The notes beneath the pieces were generated by a model. That model saw only the letters and a list, made by a program, of their open reading frames with translations, ran no database searches and was not told the origin of the DNA. This document shows, piece by piece, positions 1-5,110 of a stretch of DNA of 5,110 nt (position 1 is the first letter of the stretch; every line of letters starts with the position of its first letter). Origin of the DNA: Lachnospiraceae bacterium (GTDB lineage: Bacteria; Bacillota; Clostridia; Lachnospirales; Lachnospiraceae); assembly GCA_017964745.1 (NCBI GenBank), contig JAGCRJ010000018.1:1-5110 (forward strand), given 5' to 3'. The position numbers and the translations under genes are program-made.

Positions 1-5
1 CATAC

Positions 6-11
6 AGGAGG
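6..11 (+). promoter_or_regulatory. Ribosome binding site of the NCS2 permease gene
   Basis: AGGAGG lies five bases upstream of the ATG at 17. It is a near-perfect match to the anti-Shine-Dalgarno sequence and fixes the start of the permease. The promoter, and any attenuator or PyrR-type leader, would lie to the left of the window and cannot be seen. Confidence 0.9.
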
Positions 12-16
12 AGTTT

Positions 17-1561
17 ATGGCAGATTCTAAGAAAGAAGTCCTCGGCGAACAGGGCATCTATGATGCAAAAACCCTGGGCACCCCGAAAACGCTAGTGCTC
101 GGACTTCAGCACATGTTCGCAATGTTCGGTTCCACAGTTCTCGTTCCCATTATCACCGGCCTCAGCGTTTCCGCTACTCTCTTATTCGCCGGTCTCGGTA
201 CTCTTTTATTCCATCTCATCACCAAGAGAAAAGTTCCCGCATTCCTCGGTTCATCATTTGCATTCCTTGCAGGATACGGTGCCATCTCGGGCCTTATGCT
301 GGCAAGAGAACAGTATGCTACCGAAGATGCACTGATGGCAGCACAGGCAGGCGGAAAGCTTTATGCCGCATCCCAGCTTCTTCCCTATGCGTGCTTCGGT
401 GTAGCCCTTGCGGGTCTTCTCTATCTTGTACTTGCTCTTCTGTTCAAGGTATTCGGCGCAATGCGTGTTATGAAGTTCTTCCCTCCCATAGTCACAGGCC
501 CCATCATCATGGCTATCGGACTTATCCTTTCCCAGTCGGCCATCAACAGCTGCGCCAGCAACTGGCCCATAGCTCTCGTGGCTATACTTGCCATAATCAT
601 CTGCAATATCTGGGGTAAGGGAATGGTCAAGATCCTTCCCATCCTCATCGGTGTTGTTGCATCCTATCTTGTTGCCGCAGTAACCGGAAACGTGGATTTC
701 TCCGGAGTAGCCGCAGCTCCCTGGGTAGGTCTTCCCATTAAATTCCAGGATACAGTATTCGCACTCTTCAGTTCTTCAAGAGATGCCGGCACACTCTTCC
801 TTCACACGATCGTCACAAATGCAGACGGAGAAAGGGAAGTCATCATCTCTTCCATGACCAAGGGCGGTCTTCTTGTTACCGCTGCCATCACCATCGTTCC
901 CATCGCCATCGCTACCATGATGGAGCACATCGGTGATATCTCCGCCATCTCTTCAACCGTTAACCGCAACTTCATCAAGGATCCCGGTCTTCACAGAACA
1001 CTTACCGGTGACGGACTTGCAACCGCAGTCGCTTCACTCTTCGGCGCACCCGCCAACACCACATACGGCGAGAATACCGGCGTTCTTTCACTCACCAAGG
1101 TATTCGATCCCTTCGTAATAAGGCTTGCAGCGGTATTTGCGATCCTCATGTCCTTCTGCCCCAAGTTCTCCGCCATCATCGAGGCAATGCCCTCCGCAAC
1201 AGTCGGCGGTATCTCACTTGTCCTCTACGGTATGATCTCCGCAGTCGGTGTCAGGAACGTGGTTGAAACACAGGTTGATTTCTCCAAGAGCAGAAACGTC
1301 ATCATCGCAGCACTCATCCTTGTTCTCTCCATCGGAATCAACTTCTCGGCAGCAGGTTCCATCGCATTCAGCATCGGAAGTGCCAACTTCGCTCTTTCAG
1401 GTCTTGCTGTCGGATCACTCGTAGGTATCATCCTCAACGCGATACTTCCCGGCAAGGACTATAACTTCAACGAAGAAGCCGGATCGGAGACAGGCGCCGA
1501 TCTTTCGGGCATAAGCGAAAAGGAATTAAAGGAAGAATCCGATAAGAAAGCATCCAAATAA
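17..1561 (+). CDS. NCS2-family nucleobase permease, probably a uracil:proton symporter
   Basis: This 514-residue integral membrane protein is predicted to import uracil (or a related nucleobase) with protons for pyrimidine salvage. Family hallmarks are clear. QHMFAMFGSTVLVP at 31-44 starts the first membrane segment, and the GSSFAF motif at 78-83 is the broken-helix substrate site. The TM8 motif MEHIGD at 302-307 contains the key Glu303, and DPGLHR follows at 322-327. The TM10 motif NTTYGENTG at 347-355 contains Glu351, matching the uracil-binding Glu of E. coli UraA. The TM10 motif favours the uracil branch over the xanthine branch. At the position of UraA His245 there is Asp307, as in many Firmicute homologues. 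It is longer than UraA (about 430 residues): there are extra loops near 95-120 and 251-283, and a charged hydrophilic C-terminal tail from about 479, probably cytoplasmic. The start is set by AGGAGG at 6-11 and the stop is TAA. No pyrimidine genes are visible beside it. A xanthine or mixed specificity cannot be excluded, so no gene symbol is given. Confidence 0.93.
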   Translation: MADSKKEVLGEQGIYDAKTLGTPKTLVLGLQHMFAMFGSTVLVPIITGLSVSATLLFAGLGTLLFHLITKRKVPAFLGSSFAFLAGYGAISGLMLAREQYATEDALMAAQAGGKLYAASQLLPYACFGVALAGLLYLVLALLFKVFGAMRVMKFFPPIVTGPIIMAIGLILSQSAINSCASNWPIALVAILAIIICNIWGKGMVKILPILIGVVASYLVAAVTGNVDFSGVAAAPWVGLPIKFQDTVFALFSSSRDAGTLFLHTIVTNADGEREVIISSMTKGGLLVTAAITIVPIAIATMMEHIGDISAISSTVNRNFIKDPGLHRTLTGDGLATAVASLFGAPANTTYGENTGVLSLTKVFDPFVIRLAAVFAILMSFCPKFSAIIEAMPSATVGGISLVLYGMISAVGVRNVVETQVDFSKSRNVIIAALILVLSIGINFSAAGSIAFSIGSANFALSGLAVGSLVGIILNAILPGKDYNFNEEAGSETGADLSGISEKELKEESDKKASK

Positions 1562-1571
1562 GAAAAGAAGT

Positions 1572-1615
1572 GATCAAAAGATAAACACATCAGGCCATGT
1601 GTAAAAGATCAAAAG
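1572..1615. repeat. Short direct repeats flanking a small hairpin in the permease 3' region
   Basis: GATCAAAAG occurs at 1572-1580 and again at 1607-1615. Between them lies a 6-bp inverted repeat, ACACAT (1585-1590) and ATGTGT (1597-1602), around a 6-base loop. The stem is weak and no T-run follows it. It may be a chance A-rich spacer or a minor 3'-UTR structure upstream of the real terminator. No function is assigned. Confidence 0.3.
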
Positions 1616-1618
1616 AAG

Positions 1619-1655
1619 GGACGGTGTCACGAAAGTGGCACCGTCCTTTTATTTT
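1619..1655 (+). terminator. Rho-independent terminator of the permease gene
   Basis: A 12-bp stem pairs 1619-1630 (GGACGGTGTCAC) with 1635-1646 (GTGGCACCGTCC). It has a single T-G wobble, is closed by a GAAA tetraloop at 1631-1634, and is followed by TTTTATTTT at 1647-1655. It lies about 57 bases after the permease stop. On the minus strand the same stem is followed by the T-rich CTTCTTTTGATCTTTT (complement of 1602-1617). It may therefore also stop transcripts from the convergent receptor gene, which ends at 1725, though less efficiently on that side. No other hairpin with a T-run was seen between 1656 and 1724. Confidence 0.93.
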
Positions 1656-1724
1656 ACATATTCTTTCCGTCAGGCCTTCATAATGCATTCAGACCATACA
1701 TCATATCGTCCGTTGCTTCCGATC

Positions 1725-3773
1725 TTATCCCTCGAGGAGCTCGTCGATATTGGACTTATCCGCAACAGAGGATCTGCATCCGATGGTCTCTGCCGCAAAA
1801 GGAGTTCCCTCTACGATGTGGTTGTACATAAGGACGATGGGATCGTGGCCCTGTCCGAAGGAATCCTGACTGATGATAGTTCCGATGACGCCGTTTCTTA
1901 TGTAAGGGAAAAGAGCGGGGTTAAGGTCGAAGCCGACAACCTTGGTCTTACCGGAGCGTCCCGCATCAACAACAGCCTTTGCAGCATCCTCGGGAAATCC
2001 GTTGGTAAGGAAGAGTGCCTGGATCGAGCTGTCCTTCTGGAGGAGGGCTTTGGTCTTCTTGTAAACATCATCACCCATATCCTCAACACTTACTTCGCCT
2101 GCGATCTTGATCGACTTGTATCCGGCCATAGCATCGACAAAGCCTTTTCTTCTCTCTACATTACCGATGACCGTCTTGCTTCCCATAAGGATTCCGACAT
2201 TACCTGCCTTGCCTATGAGCTCGGCAGCAGCCCTTGCAGCCTGCTCACCCTGTGCAACACCATCGGACTTTAGGCATGCGAGTCTGAGCTTGGGATTTGC
2301 GCAGTCACAGTTAAAGGTCATGAGCTTAACGCCCTTCTGTCTCGCCTGTTCAAGAGCATCCGCAACACCGCCCAGGAATCCGGGATAAATGATCGCATCG
2401 TACTTTTCTTCCACGAGATTCTTAATGGTCTGTCTGTTCTTCTCGTCATCATCTCCCTCTGCGGGGATAATGGGAATGAACTTAACCTTCGCATTGTATC
2501 CGGCAAGCTCCGTAGCCGCATATCCCGCACCGCGCTTTACGCCGTACCAGAAATCATTGTCATACATACTGAGCATTGCGATTTTGATCTGTCTTCCCGA
2601 CTTATTGCGCACAGGAATGACACCGGTGTCAAATTTTCTGAGAAGCTTCTGGATTCCGGAAAGCATACCGTTGAGGGCATTGGTATTTTCTCCGATCTGG
2701 ATAGCCTGTGCGGTAACCTCCTGAGATACGCCCGCGATCTCGGTGGTCTTGTCGTTGATGTCCCTTGCGGTCTCAAACAGATCGTTTGCGATATCCTTGG
2801 AGTGGTTGAAATTATCCTCCATAACGGAGAACTTATCATTGATATCGGTGATCTTCGTCTGGATATTCGTCGAATTGGAATTGATGGTCCTGAACGAAGA
2901 GTTGACCACTTCGAAAGCGGCCTTACTGTTATTGTACGTATCGGTGCACTTTGCGATGCTGTCGACAACGCCTGTGCTGCTTTCCATGATCTCACTTAAG
3001 ATGGCACTGATCCTGTCCATGCCTTCCTTGGTCTGTTCGGACATGTCGGTCATCTCACCCGCAACAACCGCGAAGCCTCTTCCGGAATCACCGGCTCTGG
3101 CTGCCTCGATGGATGCGTTGAAAGAAAGGAGCTTAAGCTGGGTACTGATATCGATGATGAAATCACCGACCTCGTAAACCTTCTGAAGCTGTTCGTTAAA
3201 CTTGGTAAGAGTATCGTTGATCGCATTCAGATCTGCGGATACGATATCCATCTCCCTGTTATAGCCTTCAAGACTCTCGATGCCCTCGTCACTGATCTTC
3301 GCGGTTTCCTTGAGCATATCGGTGATCTCATCCATTGAGGTTGCGATTGCTTCAAGCTGAACGGAATTGGACTCGGTAACGGAGATGTTGTCCTGCACCA
3401 TCTCGAGCTGCTGTCCGGTCCTCTCCTCAACCTCTATGGTATTCTCCGCGATGTGCTCGGTTCCGGCCTTGTTGGCTTCCATATTGCCGGTGAGCTTTTC
3501 AATCGCATCGGCAAGAACGACCGTATTCTGCTTGGTCGACTCAACGAATGTAAGAAGGTTTGATTTGATAAGGTTGAGTCCGCCTGCGATCACATCATTC
3601 TTACTTGAAGTGCCGGATACGGGAATGTCATCAAGGTTGATCTTACCCTTTGCCATCTGCTTAGCGCTGTCGGCGATCTTCTCCTGTTTCTTCGCATTAA
3701 GGACGAATACAAGAACGCCTGCTGCAATGAGCAGAAATTCTATGATTGCTATCACTATCCAAAATGTTGTCAT
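1725..3773 (-). CDS. Membrane-anchored methyl-accepting-type signalling protein with C-terminal sugar-binding (PBP1-like) domain
   Basis: This complete 682-residue protein has an unusual domain order. Residues 4-26 form one hydrophobic segment (with Glu12 inside it) followed by AKKQEK, so the rest should be cytoplasmic. Residues 33-82 look like a divergent HAMP linker. Residues about 83-380 are a long coiled coil of methyl-accepting chemotaxis type. Its hairpin tip lies at 210-240, where NASIEAARAGDSGRGFAVVA (219-238) matches the CheA/CheW-contact signature, including Asn219, Glu223 and Arg226. There is no extracellular sensor domain. Residues about 395-680 resemble a type-1 periplasmic sugar-binding protein or LacI effector domain. 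The visible landmarks are IKIAMLSMYDNDFWYGVKRG at 396-415, the repeated alpha/beta pattern around DAIIYPGF at 459-466, RRKGF at 541-545, and VVGFDLNPA then IISQDSFGQG at 612-642. It has no signal peptide and carries cysteines (489, 491, 500, 666), which fits a cytoplasmic location. It follows the xylanase-esterase gene by 34 bases, so the ligand may be a xylan-derived sugar (inference). No che genes are in view, so coupling to chemotaxis is unproven. Confidence 0.9.
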   Translation of the reverse strand: MTTFWIVIAIIEFLLIAAGVLVFVLNAKKQEKIADSAKQMAKGKINLDDIPVSGTSSKNDVIAGGLNLIKSNLLTFVESTKQNTVVLADAIEKLTGNMEANKAGTEHIAENTIEVEERTGQQLEMVQDNISVTESNSVQLEAIATSMDEITDMLKETAKISDEGIESLEGYNREMDIVSADLNAINDTLTKFNEQLQKVYEVGDFIIDISTQLKLLSFNASIEAARAGDSGRGFAVVAGEMTDMSEQTKEGMDRISAILSEIMESSTGVVDSIAKCTDTYNNSKAAFEVVNSSFRTINSNSTNIQTKITDINDKFSVMEDNFNHSKDIANDLFETARDINDKTTEIAGVSQEVTAQAIQIGENTNALNGMLSGIQKLLRKFDTGVIPVRNKSGRQIKIAMLSMYDNDFWYGVKRGAGYAATELAGYNAKVKFIPIIPAEGDDDEKNRQTIKNLVEEKYDAIIYPGFLGGVADALEQARQKGVKLMTFNCDCANPKLRLACLKSDGVAQGEQAARAAAELIGKAGNVGILMGSKTVIGNVERRKGFVDAMAGYKSIKIAGEVSVEDMGDDVYKKTKALLQKDSSIQALFLTNGFPEDAAKAVVDAGRSGKTKVVGFDLNPALFPYIRNGVIGTIISQDSFGQGHDPIVLMYNHIVEGTPFAAETIGCRSSVADKSNIDELLEG

Positions 3774-3781
3774 ACTCGGGT

Positions 3782-3786
3782 CCTCC
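3782..3786 (-). promoter_or_regulatory. Ribosome binding site of the receptor gene
   Basis: On the minus strand GGAGG lies eight bases upstream of the ATG at 3773, inside the 34-base gap after the esterase stop codon. It fixes the receptor start so that translation begins directly with the hydrophobic anchor. No promoter or terminator is recognisable in this short gap, which supports co-transcription of the two genes. Confidence 0.85.
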
Positions 3787-3807
3787 GTTTCAAGGTTAAT
3801 CAGTATC

Positions 3808-5110
3808 TCAGATCCTGTTCATCCAAGCCTGTGCAAGGGATGTCCACAGTCCCACATCTTCCTTAAGACTCTCATCCTGATCCACAAGCGGCATCTCATG
3901 TCCTCCGAAGAACTGGTCTATGAGTTCTTCCTTTCTCTTTTCCGACACGTTGACGCCCTTCCCCTCTCTGACACTGTGTACTGCTCTCATGCACTGTTCC
4001 ATCGTGTAGTCTCCGTCGGAAAAGCCTCTGAGCTGTTCGTCGTTGCAGACGGACAATCCGTGGTCTCCTGCAGGGAATACATATTGGGCATAAGGAATCT
4101 TTTTCTTACGAAGCGCTTCCGCAAACAGATAACTGTTCTCAACCGGTACGAGCCCGTCTCCAAGGGTCTGCCATATAAAGCATGGAGGAGTGTTTTCTTT
4201 TACCTGTTTTTCAAGGGAGAAATACTCAAGCTCCTCTTTACTCGGCTCAAATCCCAGAAGTGCATGGACCGAATCGATGTGAGTGTACTCACCTGTTGTG
4301 ATCACGGGATATGAAAGGATCACACCGTCCGGCCTGTTAGAGAACTTATCATACTCGGGATTTACATCCCTTATATCATCGAAGTGGACCGCAAGGCTTC
4401 CGCAGACATGTGCGCCTGCAGAGAATCCGCAGATGAAAAGCTTCTTACCGTTCACCCTGAAATCCTTTGCATTCTTCCTGATATATCTGACTGCCCTGGA
4501 TATATCGTTCAGAGGCTGCTTCCCAAGCGGAACCGACATCGTGATATCGGTGGTATAGCTGAGTACAAACACGTTCATTCCGCGTCTGTAGAATTCATTT
4601 GCGACAAGCTCGCCCTCGTGCGGAACGCACATGCAGTATCCGCCGCCGGGAACAACCAGCATACAGTCTCTGTCGGCATCATCCGTATGAAGGTATCCGA
4701 ATACATTGGGTTCGAATCCGTATGCGGCTTCGTAGGTATATTCACCGTTTTCCCAGATATTCCTGTGGTAAAGGATATCCCTCTCAGGCTTCGGCATACC
4801 TTTCAGCTCGTATTCGGAGTCGGGATAACCGGGATCCCACTTATCGATTTTAGCCTCGGGAACCGCTGCCTTCAGAACTTCATAGTAAGCTTCCTTGGCC
4901 TCGCATTTTCCCCTGAACAAAAGAGGATAGCTCGTCTCCCGTCTGAATCCGGTAAGCCAGCTGTTTTCATCGAGAAGGTTCCAGAAGGTCACGCTGGTGA
5001 TATTTGCCTTTCCCGACTTCTTTGCATCCAGATAGATCTCGAAGAATTTCCTGTATCTGAGAGCCAGATCGTGCATCGAGCTTTCCGAAGGATCGGCATT
5101 GTGAATGTCG
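3808..5110 (-). CDS. GH10 endo-xylanase (C-terminal part) fused to alpha/beta-hydrolase carbohydrate esterase; 5' end outside window
   Basis: The frame is open to the right edge; 433 complete codons are visible, starting at 5109 (numbering used here). Residues 1-82 are the end of a GH10 xylanase domain. The opening D-I-H matches the end of the family's catalytic ELDI motif, and VTFWNLLDENSWL (40-52) with YPLLF (61-65) and KEAYYEVL (72-79) match the last barrel strand and helix. GH10 cleaves beta-1,4-xylan chains internally. Residues about 125-433 form a complete serine esterase: oxyanion loop PGGGY at 154-158, nucleophile elbow GFSAG with Ser230, acid Asp318 in LGDGLVPVENS, and His350 in AGDHGLS. 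This fold (BD-FAE/acetyl-xylan-esterase-like) would remove acetyl or feruloyl groups from xylan; which one cannot be told. About 65 residues lie between the catalytic His and the final W-x-x-L-x-x-x-W helix, longer than usual. Any signal peptide is off-window, but nine cysteines in the visible part favour an intracellular enzyme. The ATG at 5076 is internal to the GH10 domain and is not the start. The stop is TGA. Confidence 0.9.
   Translation of the reverse strand, partial: DIHNADPSESSMHDLALRYRKFFEIYLDAKKSGKANITSVTFWNLLDENSWLTGFRRETSYPLLFRGKCEAKEAYYEVLKAAVPEAKIDKWDPGYPDSEYELKGMPKPERDILYHRNIWENGEYTYEAAYGFEPNVFGYLHTDDADRDCMLVVPGGGYCMCVPHEGELVANEFYRRGMNVFVLSYTTDITMSVPLGKQPLNDISRAVRYIRKNAKDFRVNGKKLFICGFSAGAHVCGSLAVHFDDIRDVNPEYDKFSNRPDGVILSYPVITTGEYTHIDSVHALLGFEPSKEELEYFSLEKQVKENTPPCFIWQTLGDGLVPVENSYLFAEALRKKKIPYAQYVFPAGDHGLSVCNDEQLRGFSDGDYTMEQCMRAVHSVREGKGVNVSEKRKEELIDQFFGGHEMPLVDQDESLKEDVGLWTSLAQAWMNRI

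Noticed and set aside
1585..1602. ACACAT/ATGTGT hairpin as a first terminator or an operator
   Set aside because: The stem has only six mostly A-T pairs and no T-run. The strong stem at 1619 explains termination.
1635..2273. 212-residue open frame on the plus strand
   Set aside because: It starts inside the terminator stem, lies almost wholly antisense to the receptor's sugar-binding domain, has no ribosome binding site and shows no recognisable family. It is a shadow of the real gene.
1725..2600. C-terminal half of the receptor as a separate LacI-type regulator or secreted binding protein
   Set aside because: It is in frame with the signalling coil without interruption, and has no helix-turn-helix, signal peptide or internal ribosome binding site. 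A single fusion protein is the simplest reading.
2537..2995. 152-residue minus-strand open frame overlapping the receptor in another frame
   Set aside because: Its Arg/Ser-rich low-information sequence is typical of an out-of-frame reading of the coiled-coil gene.
3367..4314. 315-residue open frame on the plus strand spanning the receptor and esterase genes
   Set aside because: It runs antisense across two well-supported genes and their gap, has no ribosome binding site, and its composition looks like reverse-complemented coding sequence.
3808..5076. ATG at 5076 as the true start of a 422-residue esterase
   Set aside because: The frame stays open to the window edge and the residues upstream and downstream of this Met belong to a continuous GH10 domain. 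No Shine-Dalgarno sequence is well placed before it.
1..5110. CRISPR arrays, tRNA/rRNA genes, insertion sequences or riboswitches
   Set aside because: No regularly spaced repeats, cloverleaf or rRNA-like sequence, transposase genes or terminal inverted repeats were seen. Gaps between genes are too short for most riboswitches.

Overview
The window looks like chromosomal DNA from a low-to-mid GC Firmicute. A plant-fibre-degrading member of the Lachnospiraceae (Butyrivibrio-like, rumen or gut) is the best guess. Three things point there: strong AGGAGG-type ribosome binding sites, a clostridial-type uracil permease, and a xylanase-esterase fusion gene. The taxon is an inference from gene content; no phylogenetic marker gene is present.

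Layout: three protein genes account for nearly all the DNA, in a convergent arrangement. On the + strand, 17-1561 encodes a complete NCS2-family nucleobase transporter (uracil/xanthine permease) followed by a strong intrinsic terminator at 1619-1655. On the - strand, read from the right edge, a 5'-truncated gene (3808-5110) encodes the last part of a GH10 xylanase domain fused to a complete alpha/beta-hydrolase esterase. It is followed after 34 bases by a complete 682-residue gene (1725-3773). That gene encodes a membrane-anchored chemoreceptor-type signalling domain with a sugar-binding-protein-like domain at its C-terminus. The 163-base gap between the convergent genes holds the terminator and some small A-rich repeats.

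How the genes may work together: the two minus-strand genes look like one transcription unit. The first would cut xylan or xylo-oligosaccharides and remove ester side groups. The second looks like a sensor of a small sugar-like ligand. Its single N-terminal membrane segment and the positive charges after it predict that both the signalling coil and the binding domain lie in the cytoplasm, opposite to the usual arrangement of an extracellular sensor. The esterase portion carries nine cysteines, which also fits an intracellular enzyme. Together they suggest intracellular breakdown of imported oligosaccharides coupled to intracellular sensing of the product. This is the most interesting hypothesis in the window. 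The uracil permease is probably functionally unrelated. No RNA genes, mobile elements, CRISPR arrays or attachment sites were seen.
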